This document shows positions 26,399-34,763 of a stretch of 64,000 bases of DNA, piece after piece. The stretch covers positions 1-64,000 of the forward strand of contig CAJXZG010000002.1 of NCBI GenBank assembly GCA_913063265.1, read 5' to 3'. Numbering within the stretch: the first letter of the stretch is position 1; every line of letters begins with the position of its first letter. Both the position numbers and the translations under genes were made by a program. The stretch is from an uncultured Prolixibacteraceae bacterium. GTDB taxonomy: Bacteria; Bacteroidota; Bacteroidia; Bacteroidales; Prolixibacteraceae. The notes below the pieces were generated by a model. That model searched no databases. It was not told the origin of the DNA and saw only the letters and a program-made list of their open reading frames with translations.

Positions 26399-26932
26399 AT
26401 GAGGATTGTAGGTGGAATATACAAAGGCAGAATATTCAAACCTGGTAAAAATTTTAAAGCAAGACCTACCACCGATGTGGCTAAAGAAGCACTTTTTAAT
26501 ATTCTTGAGAACAGGTATGAATTCTTTGAAAAGAATGTACTGGATATCTTCTCCGGATCAGGAAGTATAGGATTTGAGTTTATTAGCAGGGGATGCAATG
26601 AGGCAGTCCTGGTGGAAAAAGATTTTGGAAACTTCAGGTTTATTAACGATGTTGTAAAAAATCTGGGAATTAACAATATTAGGGTTTTTAAAACTGATGC
26701 CTTTTCGTTTTTAAATAAATATCAGGGAAATTTCAATTTCATTTTTGCTGATCCTCCTTATGATCATCCATATTTTGAAAAAGTACCAGATGCTGTACTG
26801 GAACGGGATATTTTAAAACCTGAAGGACTTTTTATTCTTGAACATCCAAAAGAATTTGATTTTTCTGAACACCGTTTTTTTAAAGAAATAAGAAAGTACG
26901 GGAAGGTTAATTTCAGTTTTTTTGAAAAATAA
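26399..26932 (+). CDS. rsmD: 16S rRNA (guanine966-N2)-methyltransferase
   Basis: RsmD methylates G966 of 16S rRNA in the 30S subunit using S-adenosylmethionine. The 177-residue protein begins MRIVGGIYKGRIF and has RPTTDVAKEALFNIL, the SAM loop LDIFSGSGSIGFE and the catalytic motif FADPPYDHPYF. It is directly downstream of DUF3822, a conserved Bacteroidota pairing, and is convergent with a thioredoxin-like gene. Confidence 0.95.
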   Translation: MRIVGGIYKGRIFKPGKNFKARPTTDVAKEALFNILENRYEFFEKNVLDIFSGSGSIGFEFISRGCNEAVLVEKDFGNFRFINDVVKNLGINNIRVFKTDAFSFLNKYQGNFNFIFADPPYDHPYFEKVPDAVLERDILKPEGLFILEHPKEFDFSEHRFFKEIRKYGKVNFSFFEK

Positions 26933-26960
26933 AAAAGCTCTTGCCAATACGACAAGAGCT
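26931..26960 (-). terminator. Intrinsic terminator of the thioredoxin-like gene
   Basis: AGCTCTTG and CAAGAGCT pair over 8 bp and, on the minus strand, run into six T. It sits 22 bases after the thioredoxin-like gene ends and immediately beyond the rsmD stop. Confidence 0.7.
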
Positions 26961-26982
26961 GTTACAAAACAAATTTGAAGAA

Positions 26983-27591
26983 TTAATCTAACTTTCTTTT
27001 TATACTGCAACCTACTGGTTTTGTCTCGGTAACAGCAATTTTTTCACCAGACGCCAAATTACTGATTGCATCCTTTAAATAAGTGGCTTTAACATCCTCC
27101 GCGCTTTTGTAATTATCATCAATTGCACCTTTGTACACCAAATTCATTTCATTGTCAAAAAGAAATGCATGAGGAGTAGTTTGTCCACCAAATGCATTGG
27201 CAATGGCACTTTCTTTATCAAGCAGGTAGTTAAAATTGTAATTGTTTTCTTTGGCATGCGCTGCCATCGCTTCCAAACTTTCTGAACTTTGATGTTTCTG
27301 ATGGTTTGAATTCAATACCACCATACCTACATCATTTCTGTCTGCCCAGCTTTTCACTTCAAGATATCTGTCTTCCCATTTCAACACAAAAGGACAAGTA
27401 TTACATGAAAACATAACCAACAAACCATTTTCTTTTGCTGCATCTTTAAGTGATACCTTATCACCCGAAATGTCTTCCATTTTCACATCAGTTAGTACTG
27501 CTTTATCACCGATTTCAAGATTTCCTACTTTGGTTTTGGAAAACGCCGAAAAAGAAATCACCATTGTTAAAAGTAATAATAGAATTTTCAT
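26983..27591 (-). CDS. Secreted thioredoxin/peroxiredoxin-like protein
   Basis: The 202-residue protein starts at MKILLLLLTMVISFSAFS, a signal peptide; an upstream ATG adds only six residues. The mature part is a redoxin/AhpC-TSA-like fold with the redox motif MFSCNTCPFVLKWEDRY (Cys63 and Cys66), a VVLNSNHQ segment, and a TTPHAFLFDNEMNLVYKGAID block holding the cis-Pro before strand four. It should work in the periplasm as a thiol-disulfide or peroxide-reducing protein. The exact partner is unknown. It has its own terminator. Confidence 0.85.
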   Translation of the reverse strand: MKILLLLLTMVISFSAFSKTKVGNLEIGDKAVLTDVKMEDISGDKVSLKDAAKENGLLVMFSCNTCPFVLKWEDRYLEVKSWADRNDVGMVVLNSNHQKHQSSESLEAMAAHAKENNYNFNYLLDKESAIANAFGGQTTPHAFLFDNEMNLVYKGAIDDNYKSAEDVKATYLKDAISNLASGEKIAVTETKPVGCSIKRKLD

Positions 27592-27723
27592 GATTTTAAT
27601 ATTTATCAATTAATTTAATACTTTATTGTCTGATTTAACAACAACTAAAGTCAAAATAATGTTTAACCAGTTAATGAATTAAACAATATCGATGCTTCAA
27701 GGTTAATCAGTTTAAAAAGTACA

Positions 27724-28353
27724 ATGAAACTTCAATCTATTCGAAAAGAATATAAATTATCCGTCCTTGATGAAAGCAGTATTTCAAAGAATCCTTTGAA
27801 ACAATTTGAAGAATGGTTAAATGAATCATTCAAAGCAAAAGTACCTGAGCCAACAGCCATGTCTGTTGCATCTATTGGTTTAAATGGATTTCCTGAATCC
27901 AGAATCGTTTTATTAAAAGATTTTAATAGAGATGGTTTTACCTTTTTTACCAATTATAATAGCAATAAAGGAAAATCGATTGCCAAAAATCCATCGGTTG
28001 GATTACATTTTTTTTGGCCAGAATTGGAAAGACAGATAAGAATATCAGGAATTGCAGAAAAGACACCTGATGAAATTTCCGATAAATATTTCATATCACG
28101 GCCGGAACTTAGTCAAATTGCTGCAATTGTGTCAAACCAGAGCAGTAAAATAAAATCGAGGGAGAAGTTGACAAAACTCTTTGATGAAGAAAAGTCAAAA
28201 CTAAAACCATTTAAACGTCCGGATTATTGGGGAGGCTATGTAGTAAAACCAATAAGGTATGAGTTTTGGCAGGGCAGAGAAAATCGTTTACACGACAGAA
28301 TAATTTATGAAAAAGAAAACGGGAACTGGAATATCTCTCGATTAGCTCCATAA
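27724..28353 (+). CDS. pdxH: Pyridoxamine 5'-phosphate oxidase
   Basis: PdxH uses FMN and oxygen to convert pyridoxamine or pyridoxine phosphate to pyridoxal 5'-phosphate, the cofactor needed, for example, by the threonine aldolase at 32.9 kb. The 209-residue protein has AMSVASIGLNGFPESRIVLLKD, TNYNSNKGKSIAKNP, an FFWPELERQIRISG segment and the C-terminal signature EFWQGRENRLHDR followed by ISRLAP. Length is standard. It is convergent with dnaX with only about 20 bases between them, and no terminator is visible. Confidence 0.95.
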   Translation: MKLQSIRKEYKLSVLDESSISKNPLKQFEEWLNESFKAKVPEPTAMSVASIGLNGFPESRIVLLKDFNRDGFTFFTNYNSNKGKSIAKNPSVGLHFFWPELERQIRISGIAEKTPDEISDKYFISRPELSQIAAIVSNQSSKIKSREKLTKLFDEEKSKLKPFKRPDYWGGYVVKPIRYEFWQGRENRLHDRIIYEKENGNWNISRLAP

Positions 28354-28374
28354 AACTTTAAATGGAGGGATTGG

Positions 28375-29010
28375 TTACTGCCCAAAATCAAGATTGAATT
28401 TTTGCCTTAGTAGTTTCAAACTTGGATTTTTTTTAAGTAACTCGTCATATTTTTCAGCATCGGTGTAGATTATTCTTCCTTTTACAGTCGCTGTAATCTT
28501 TGTAGATAATTGTATCCCCGAATTTTTAAGCTCTCTCCGTAACCATGAAACCAATTCGGTTTTAACCTGATTAATTAAATCCTCCTGAACCGTATTTTCT
28601 ATTTCCAGAACAAACTGATAATCCTCTGCAAACGCCGGGAGTCTTGACAATGTGGATTGTAAATTTGGTTTATCGTTAAGCGTTGCCACAAATTCTTTCC
28701 ATTTTTTCTCAAGCTGTTCCGGAGTAAATTTTTCAGAACCCTCATCTTTGGTGTAAATCTCGTGCTGTTCTTTTGCCGACAACTCTTTTTCTTCAAGTTT
28801 ACCTTCCAAAGCATCTTTTATTGATGGTGTTCCAATCTCACTTAATTTTCTGCGGGCAATTCTTTTTTTAGGTGATTTTTCATCTGCTGATTTTGGTCTT
28901 GTCGGTATCTGAACCTTTTTCCGTTGTGGAGTATTTAATTTTTCTTCAGGAATATTCAGTCCGGAAAAAATCGGCTCAAGAATTTCGGCTGCTACCGTAG
29001 GGTCAACTAT
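28375..29010 (-). CDS. dnaX: DnaX tau-specific C-terminal region, read after a frame change
   Basis: This frame lies one base out of phase with the end of the DnaX gamma frame and is open without a stop from the A10 run (29010) to 28375, about 211 residues. It starts IVDPTVAAEILEP, has a Pro/Lys-rich linker (RPKSADEKSPKKRIARRK) and ends in a helical region containing YQFVLEIENTVQEDLINQ and WLRRELKNSGIQLSTKI, as in tau tails that bind polymerase and helicase. Read in sequence with the gamma part it gives a DnaX of about 578 residues, the usual length of gamma/tau. An internal TTG at 28809 is a much weaker start. A homopolymer sequencing error would also give this pattern. Confidence 0.75.
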   Translation of the reverse strand: MVDPTVAAEILEPIFSGLNIPEEKLNTPQRKKVQIPTRPKSADEKSPKKRIARRKLSEIGTPSIKDALEGKLEEKELSAKEQHEIYTKDEGSEKFTPEQLEKKWKEFVATLNDKPNLQSTLSRLPAFAEDYQFVLEIENTVQEDLINQVKTELVSWLRRELKNSGIQLSTKITATVKGRIIYTDAEKYDELLKKNPSLKLLRQKFNLDFGQ

Positions 29011-29021
29011 TTTTTTTTTAA
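29007..29021 (-). promoter_or_regulatory. Candidate dnaX frameshift/transcriptional-slippage site (TT, ten A, TAG)
   Basis: On the minus strand the gamma frame ends LTLKKK with TTA AAA AAA AAA TAG. A shift of one base back on the ten A (or an extra A in the transcript) bypasses the stop and enters the open tau frame at ATA GTT GAC. A shift the other way meets TGA two codons on. I see no strong downstream stem-loop, which favours transcriptional slippage of the Thermus kind over ribosomal shifting. Confidence 0.65.
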
Positions 29022-30110
29022 GGTGAGCTGAGCTATTCTTATCAGCGACAATTCAATTAAAAGTCTTTTATTCATGCTGGCTTTATATTGCATGTCGCAT
29101 TCATTACTAATTTGTAAAGCCTGCAAAAGAAAACCGCTTTCGGCAGATTGCGCCTGCTGTCGGTACCTTTCTTTAGTTTCACCACCCACCTCGAGCAACT
29201 GGGTTGTTTCAGCATTTTTACATACCAGCAAATCACGTAAGTGATTACTTAATCCGGTAATAAAATGATGTCCGTCAAAACCATGATTGAGAATCTCGTT
29301 AAAAGTCATTAAAACATCGGGGACTTCATTTTTCTGAAATTGATCAACTAACTTAAAATAGTAATCGTAATCCAGCACATTCAGGTTAGAAATTACATCC
29401 TGATAGGTAATTTTTTTACCCGAAAAACTAACTACCTGATCAAAAATAGAAAGTGCATCCCGCATTGCACCATCAGCTTTCTGAGCAATTACATTCAGAC
29501 CTTCAATTTCTGCATCCACACTTTCACGTTGTGCAACATATTCAAGGTGCTTAGAGATATCGGAAACTCCAATTCTGTTAAAATCAAAAATCTGACATCG
29601 GGAGAGAATCGTAGGAATAATCTTATGTTTTTCGGTTGTTGCCAAAATAAATATTGCATGATTTGGCGGTTCTTCCAGGGTTTTCAAAAAAGCATTAAAT
29701 GCCTGGGAAGATAACATGTGTACCTCATCGATAATATATACACTGTATTTGCCCATTTGTGGCGGGATACGAACTTGATCTGTAAGATTTCTTATATCAT
29801 CAACCGAATTGTTTGATGCCGCATCCAACTCGTGAATATTAAAAGACCGGTTTGTATTAAATGCTTTACACGAATCACACTCGTTACAGGCTTCTGTTTC
29901 GGCAGATAAATTGGTACAGTTTATTGTTTTGGCAAAAATACGTGCACAGGTTGTTTTACCAACACCTCTTGGGCCACAAAAAAGGTAAGCATGAGCAAGT
30001 TGCCCTCCTTTAATTGCATTTTTTAAAGTATTGGTGATCGACGCCTGAGCCACGACAGTTTGAAAAGTGTCGGGTCTGTATTTTCTGGCCGAGACAACAA
30101 AATTTTCCAT
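29007..30110 (-). CDS. dnaX: DNA polymerase III subunit gamma (DnaX ATPase part)
   Basis: DnaX drives the clamp loader that places the sliding clamp on primed DNA. The 367 residues cover the AAA+ part: Walker A in CGPRGVGKTTCARIF (residues 46-53), a zinc motif with Cys65, Cys75, Cys78 and Cys81, Walker B/sensor in IIDEVHMLSSQAFNAFLKTLEE, and the SRC arginine-finger block TILSRCQIFDF. The collar domain follows and the frame stops at LTLKKK. The tail that makes tau is present in a shifted frame (28375-29010). The gene is divergent from the glutathione peroxidase gene. Confidence 0.95.
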   Translation of the reverse strand: MENFVVSARKYRPDTFQTVVAQASITNTLKNAIKGGQLAHAYLFCGPRGVGKTTCARIFAKTINCTNLSAETEACNECDSCKAFNTNRSFNIHELDAASNNSVDDIRNLTDQVRIPPQMGKYSVYIIDEVHMLSSQAFNAFLKTLEEPPNHAIFILATTEKHKIIPTILSRCQIFDFNRIGVSDISKHLEYVAQRESVDAEIEGLNVIAQKADGAMRDALSIFDQVVSFSGKKITYQDVISNLNVLDYDYYFKLVDQFQKNEVPDVLMTFNEILNHGFDGHHFITGLSNHLRDLLVCKNAETTQLLEVGGETKERYRQQAQSAESGFLLQALQISNECDMQYKASMNKRLLIELSLIRIAQLTLKKK

Positions 30111-30243
30111 TCTTTAGCTTTTCGCAATAAGTGACCAAATATAATTAAATATGCTGTTTATATGGCATTTTTTTATTAACAACAATTGAGTAAATTTATC
30201 GTAATCATCTAAGAAGCTATGCAATTTATTTATAAAACTATTA

Positions 30244-30792
30244 ATGAATATGATAAAACTAAATCTGATAATTTTTACATTGTTATTATCATTTCAGATT
30301 TTTGCACAACATAAAACACTTTACGATTTTAAAGCAAAAACCATTGACGGGGAAATTTTTGATTTTTCTTCGTTAAAAGGCAAAAATGTTCTTATTGTAA
30401 ATACTGCAAGCAAATGTAGTTTATCGCCCCAGTTTAAAAGGCTGCAGGAATTATATGAAGAATATGGTGGAGATGATTTTGAAATCATTGCATTTCCATG
30501 CAACGATTTTGGGAAACGAGAACCCGGAACAAACAGTGAGATAAAAGAGAAATGTATAAGGAAATATGGGGTGACATTCCAATTGATGGAGAAAATTAAA
30601 ATCAAAGGAGAAGATTGCCATCCCTTATATTACTGGCTCACATCAAGCGAAGAAAACGGCAGCCTCCAAGCCAGAGTTACCTGGAACTTCCAAAAATTTC
30701 TAATCGATAAAAACGGAGAAGTAGTTGATGCAGTCGCACCGGTTTCAAGCCCAAAAAATCAACGTATTATGGAATGGCTGATGATGGAATGA
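30244..30792 (+). CDS. Glutathione peroxidase family protein, exported
   Basis: This 182-residue protein has an N-terminal signal peptide (to about FQIFAQ) and the GPx fold. The peroxidatic cysteine is Cys58 in VNTASKCSLSPQFK, in place of selenocysteine, and the catalytic Trp-Asn pair is in VTWNFQKFLID. The usual catalytic Gln of FPCNQFG is replaced by Asp (FPCNDFGKREPG). Such bacterial proteins generally use thioredoxin rather than glutathione. Its stop lies 2 bases from the end of the convergent photolyase gene, so the transcripts should overlap. Confidence 0.88.
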   Translation: MNMIKLNLIIFTLLLSFQIFAQHKTLYDFKAKTIDGEIFDFSSLKGKNVLIVNTASKCSLSPQFKRLQELYEEYGGDDFEIIAFPCNDFGKREPGTNSEIKEKCIRKYGVTFQLMEKIKIKGEDCHPLYYWLTSSEENGSLQARVTWNFQKFLIDKNGEVVDAVAPVSSPKNQRIMEWLMME

Positions 30793-30794
30793 TT

Positions 30795-32096
30795 TTAAGT
30801 CAATGCTTTTTTATAAGCCTGCAAAACTCTTTCGCGGGCAAATTTATGGTCAACAATCGGGGTGATATATTTAACAGTTCCATATTCAGGCACCCACTTT
30901 AAAACATATTTTAAGTCCTTATCAAATTTTTTCATTTGAGTTTCCGGATTAAAAACTCTAAAGTATGGTGCAGCATCGCATCCGCTTCCTGCCGCCCATT
31001 GCCAGTTTCCATTATTTGATGCCAGTTCAAAATCAAGCAGTTTTTCAGCAAAATAAGCTTCACCCCAACGCCAATCAATCAAAAGATGTTTAATCAAAAA
31101 ACTAGCCGTAACCATTCTAACACGGTTGTGCATAAAACCTGTAGCATTTAATTCCCTCATTCCGGCATCTACTAGAGGGTAACCGGTTTCTCCCTTGCAC
31201 CAAAGTTCGAACTCTCTTTCATTGTTACGCCATTGGATAAAATCATATTTGGGTTTGAAAGCTTTTTCAACAACATGAGGAAAATGCCATAAAATATCAG
31301 TAAAAAAGTTTCGCCAGATAAGTTCATTTAAAAATGTTTCTGAATGTGCTAATGCTTTTTTAGTTACCTCTCTTATACTAACCGTTCCAAACCGCAAATA
31401 AATACCAAGTTTTGATGTAGCATTTAATGCAGGCAAATCCCTCCGGGTACCATAATTCTGCAGCAACTCTTCGGAAATATTAAATTCAGGAATTTTTATA
31501 TTGCTTTTATTAAATCCAATTTTTTCCAGGCTTAAAACTTCACAGGTTTTCGTTTTTAAAAAGTGGTCAAAGTATTTGTTTGTTTCGAAACCGTATAGTT
31601 TTTCATTTTGTATTTTCAGCTTCCACTTTTTGCTGTATGGCGTAAAAACAGTATAAGCCGTACCGTCATCTTTTATCACTTCATTATGTTCGAAAATTAA
31701 TTGGTCTTTGAACAAATTAAATTCAATATCATTTGATTTTAATAATTCATCAATTTCTTTATCTCTTTGAATTGTATATGGTTCGTAATCCCTATTGGCA
31801 AAAACCTGTTGAATATCAAATTCATTTTTAAGCATTTTAAAAACCTCTTTGGGTGTACCATGTTCAACCCTTAATGAACTTTTATTTTTTTGGATTTGAG
31901 AATTCAGTTCAACAAGTATTGAATGAATAAAAGTTACCCTGGCATCATCTTTCGATGTCAGTTTTTCCAGAATATTTATGTCGAAAATAAACAGGGGCAG
32001 AACCGGAAAATCTGATTTTAACGCTTGAAAAAGTCCTGCATTGTCTTCAAGTCTTAAATCACGTCTAAACCAAAATATATTTACTTTTTTTTTCAT
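30795..32096 (-). CDS. phr: Deoxyribodipyrimidine photolyase
   Basis: Photolyase repairs cyclobutane pyrimidine dimers using blue light, FADH- and an antenna cofactor. The 433-residue protein begins with FWFRRDLRLEDNAGLF (antenna domain), and the FAD-binding half has LIWRNFFTDILWHFP, GETGYPLVDAGMRELNATG, HNRVRMVTASFL and the NGNWQWAAGSGCDAAPYFR signature split around the active site. All CPD class I marks are present. Its ATG overlaps the stop of the GOLPH3-like gene (TAATG), showing translational coupling. Confidence 0.94.
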   Translation of the reverse strand: MKKKVNIFWFRRDLRLEDNAGLFQALKSDFPVLPLFIFDINILEKLTSKDDARVTFIHSILVELNSQIQKNKSSLRVEHGTPKEVFKMLKNEFDIQQVFANRDYEPYTIQRDKEIDELLKSNDIEFNLFKDQLIFEHNEVIKDDGTAYTVFTPYSKKWKLKIQNEKLYGFETNKYFDHFLKTKTCEVLSLEKIGFNKSNIKIPEFNISEELLQNYGTRRDLPALNATSKLGIYLRFGTVSIREVTKKALAHSETFLNELIWRNFFTDILWHFPHVVEKAFKPKYDFIQWRNNEREFELWCKGETGYPLVDAGMRELNATGFMHNRVRMVTASFLIKHLLIDWRWGEAYFAEKLLDFELASNNGNWQWAAGSGCDAAPYFRVFNPETQMKKFDKDLKYVLKWVPEYGTVKYITPIVDHKFARERVLQAYKKALT

Positions 32097-32770
32097 TATC
32101 TTGAAACACCCGAGGTACTTGCATTTATTACGCTCACAGAGGCAATAACCGCGTTAGAAGCTGCAATGGCATTGTTAACAGCAACCGACAATTGATTTTT
32201 GTTCATTACTGCATTTATTTTTTTCCCGGCAAGCCTTCTCTTTTGTCTGTCAGGGAAAAGTCTTTTTAATAGTCCTGAAGGTTTTAAAAAAGAAAGCATG
32301 ACCAAATCCACAGGATTTTCTGTTCCTTTTAAAATTTGAGTTTCAATATTTGCAACCAATTTGTATAAGAACTGAAAATTCACAACTTCAGGACTGTGCC
32401 AGCTAAAAATCAAAAATCGTTTTTGAGTCATCCTAATGATTCTTTTTTTGACCAGTGATTTTTGTATCTCCTTTTTTATGTGTTTAACAGAAAATGTGAG
32501 TTTGCTTATCCAGGTCGAAATTTTTAATTGTTTTTTTGTATTTGAAAACTTGTTAAGCACAAACTGATGCAAAGGATTTTCCGATTTATCGCTCTTTACT
32601 TTAATCCTGTTGTTTTCAAATTCGATTTTATTCTCTAGGGAAAGTTCAAGTAAAACCGAACCTATAAGTACATAATTCATGGCCGATTGTGCAGAAGCAA
32701 CTATTCCCCCTTTTTTAGGATGTATGCCTAATAAATAGATTTTTTGAGATAAAGAAACGGGTTCCGTCAT
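32096..32770 (-). CDS. GOLPH3/VPS74 (GPP34)-like protein
   Basis: The protein of about 224 residues has the GPP34 layout: SLSQKIYLLGIHPKKGG near the N-terminus, AMNYVLIGSVLLELSLENKIEFENNRI, then helices and a region LIWSL-like reading DLVMLSFLKPSGLLKRLFP. Eukaryotic members bind phosphoinositides and retain Golgi enzymes; bacterial members are of unknown function. I start at MTEPVSLSQ (32770), since an upstream ATG at 32794 would lie in the likely promoter. The end is Ala/Val/Ser-rich. It is coupled to the photolyase by a TAATG overlap and may share its regulation. Confidence 0.7.
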   Translation of the reverse strand: MTEPVSLSQKIYLLGIHPKKGGIVASAQSAMNYVLIGSVLLELSLENKIEFENNRIKVKSDKSENPLHQFVLNKFSNTKKQLKISTWISKLTFSVKHIKKEIQKSLVKKRIIRMTQKRFLIFSWHSPEVVNFQFLYKLVANIETQILKGTENPVDLVMLSFLKPSGLLKRLFPDRQKRRLAGKKINAVMNKNQLSVAVNNAIAASNAVIASVSVINASTSGVSR

Positions 32771-32791
32771 TTTTTGTATTTTCGGTTTTTT

Positions 32792-32799
32792 CAAAGTTA
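32792..32799 (-). promoter_or_regulatory. Putative -7 box for the GOLPH3-like/photolyase operon
   Basis: CAAAGTTA on the plus strand reads TAACTTTG on the minus strand, a fit to TAnnTTTG, 22 bases before the ATG at 32770. No well-spaced -33 box is seen. Confidence 0.4.
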
Positions 32800-32856
32800 A
32801 AATTGAAAGTTACAAAGAATCTAAAAACTCTCTTTAAAAAACAACTAATATTATAT

Positions 32857-33888
32857 ATGAAAAAAGGATTTGCAAGCGATAACAATTCAGGAGTTCACCC
32901 ACTCATTTTTAAATCGATGGAAGCAGCCAATTCAGGACACGTAGTTGGATACGGCAATGATCCGTTTACTGAAAAAGCAATCAAAATTTTTAAAGGAATA
33001 TTTGGTGAGGAAACGGAAGTATTTTTTGTTTTTAACGGAACCGGGGCCAATGTACTTGGATTATCAACCGTAACCAATAGTTTTCATTCAGTAATATGCG
33101 CAGAAACAGCACATATCCAGGAAGACGAATGTGGAGCACCTGAAAAATTTACAGGTTGTAAATTGTTAGCGGTTGAACCTGTAAACGGGAAAGTAACGCC
33201 GGCAAAAGTTTTACCGCATTTAAAGGGATTTGACTTTGAGCATCATTCACAACCACGTGTAATTTCGATTTCTCAGGTAACCGAAATGGGAACAGTTTAT
33301 CAACCCGATGAGATTAAAAAGTTGTCTGATTTGGCACATAAACACAATATGCTATTACATATGGATGGCGCCAGAATTGCCAACGCTGCCGTCTCTTTAA
33401 ATCTGGATTTTAAAAGTTTTACAAAAGATTGTGGAGTAGATATTCTTTCTTTTGGAGGGACAAAAAACGGGATGATGATGGGTGAAGCTGTTTTGTTTTT
33501 TAATCCTGAACTGACATCACTAACAAAATATATTCGTAAACAAAGTATGCAACTCTATTCAAAAATGCGTTTTGTTGGTGCACAGTTTATTGGATATTTT
33601 AAAGATGATTTGTGGAAAAAAACAGCAAATCATGCCAATGCCATGGCCAAACTTTTGGAATCGGAAGTTGCAAAAATACCGGAAATTAAAATCACTCAAC
33701 CTGTTAAAGCCAACGGTGTGTTTGCTATTGTTCCCAAAAAAATAATTGAGCCTCTGCAAAACCAATTCTTTTTCTACGTTTGGGATGAAATTAATTCGGA
33801 AGTAAGATGGATGACCTCATTTGATACAACTGAGGAAGAAATATATGATTTTGTGAAATTGATTAAAGAATTACTTGTAAGCAAATAA
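32857..33888 (+). CDS. ltaE: Low-specificity L-threonine aldolase / beta-eliminating lyase
   Basis: This PLP enzyme cleaves threonine or allo-threonine to glycine and acetaldehyde. The 343-residue protein is started at MKKGFASDNNSGVHP, since 18 residues of upstream in-frame sequence do not look like the family. The fold-type I features are HPLIFKSMEAANSGHVVGYG, LHMDGARIANAAVSL with the PLP-binding Asp and Arg, and the Schiff-base Lys in LSFGGTKNGMMMGEA. It is divergent from the GOLPH3-like gene and has 42 bases to the next gene on the same strand. Confidence 0.9.
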   Translation: MKKGFASDNNSGVHPLIFKSMEAANSGHVVGYGNDPFTEKAIKIFKGIFGEETEVFFVFNGTGANVLGLSTVTNSFHSVICAETAHIQEDECGAPEKFTGCKLLAVEPVNGKVTPAKVLPHLKGFDFEHHSQPRVISISQVTEMGTVYQPDEIKKLSDLAHKHNMLLHMDGARIANAAVSLNLDFKSFTKDCGVDILSFGGTKNGMMMGEAVLFFNPELTSLTKYIRKQSMQLYSKMRFVGAQFIGYFKDDLWKKTANHANAMAKLLESEVAKIPEIKITQPVKANGVFAIVPKKIIEPLQNQFFFYVWDEINSEVRWMTSFDTTEEEIYDFVKLIKELLVSK

Positions 33889-33930
33889 TCCTGCTTTTAG
33901 ATTTCAAGCAGCAACTAAGGAATATTAAAT

Positions 33931-34677
33931 ATGGGGCTTTTCAAATATTATCCCAGCAATCCCAAAAAACTGGATCCGGAAATGGAGAAGCGAATTTTTC
34001 TTCATAGCCTGATATTTCCGGCGGCAATGGTGCTGATTTTCTGGATTGTTGAAATATTTGAACAAACTACCGGGATAAGTTTAGTACGACTTGGAGTTTA
34101 TCCACTCCATGCCAAAGGATTACCCGGAATTTTATTCTCCCCGTTTATTCATTCTGATTTTGAACATTTAATTTCAAACTCAATTCCTTTTTTTATACTG
34201 ATGTTCGCCCTAATATATTTTTACAGGCGGATTTCTTATCAAATCTTTCTGCAACTCTTCTTCCTGTCAGGAATATGTGTTTGGTTTTCAGGACGAGAAG
34301 CCTGGCACATTGGAGCAAGTGGAGTTGTATATGCCATGGCAGCATTTCATTTTGTAAGTGGAATTATAAGAAGTGATACCCGATTACTTACACTTTCAGT
34401 AACAGTTGTATTTCTATATGGCGGAATGGTTTGGGGCATGTTTCCAATAAATCCTGATGTTTCATGGGAAGGCCATCTGTGGGGCGCAATTTCAGGTGTG
34501 GTGATTGCCTGGCGATATAGAAAATACATCATCAGACGTGACAAATTTGACTGGGAAGAAGAAGAGGATGAAGAGGATTTGGATAAAGATGACGCAGAAA
34601 CATCAGAAGAAAAAGAAAATTCAGGATCAACTGAAAATCAAACACCTGACAACATAAGTCACACCGGACAGTTTTAG
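33931..34677 (+). CDS. Rhomboid-family intramembrane serine protease
   Basis: Rhomboids cut transmembrane helices inside the membrane. The 248-residue protein has about six hydrophobic segments, the FSPFIHSDFEHLISN segment of the first loop, the catalytic Ser in WHIGASGVVYAMAAF (GxSG) and the catalytic His in SWEGHLWGAISGV. The tail after DKFDWEE is a run of acidic residues ending in a polar segment and is probably cytosolic. Substrates are unknown. It is not clearly part of an operon with nusB, which lies 121 bases on with its own -7 box. Confidence 0.92.
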   Translation: MGLFKYYPSNPKKLDPEMEKRIFLHSLIFPAAMVLIFWIVEIFEQTTGISLVRLGVYPLHAKGLPGILFSPFIHSDFEHLISNSIPFFILMFALIYFYRRISYQIFLQLFFLSGICVWFSGREAWHIGASGVVYAMAAFHFVSGIIRSDTRLLTLSVTVVFLYGGMVWGMFPINPDVSWEGHLWGAISGVVIAWRYRKYIIRRDKFDWEEEEDEEDLDKDDAETSEEKENSGSTENQTPDNISHTGQF

Positions 34678-34763
34678 ATTTTTTTTATAAAAAAAACAGT
34701 AATTTAACTTAGTTGAGAAATTGCTTTAAAATGATTCGAATTCTCGGTGGTTGTCAAAAAAAG

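Noticed and set aside
28375-28809. Separate small gene starting at TTG 28809
   Set aside because: The same frame is open further upstream to the A10 run and continues DnaX; the tail fits tau rather than a free protein.
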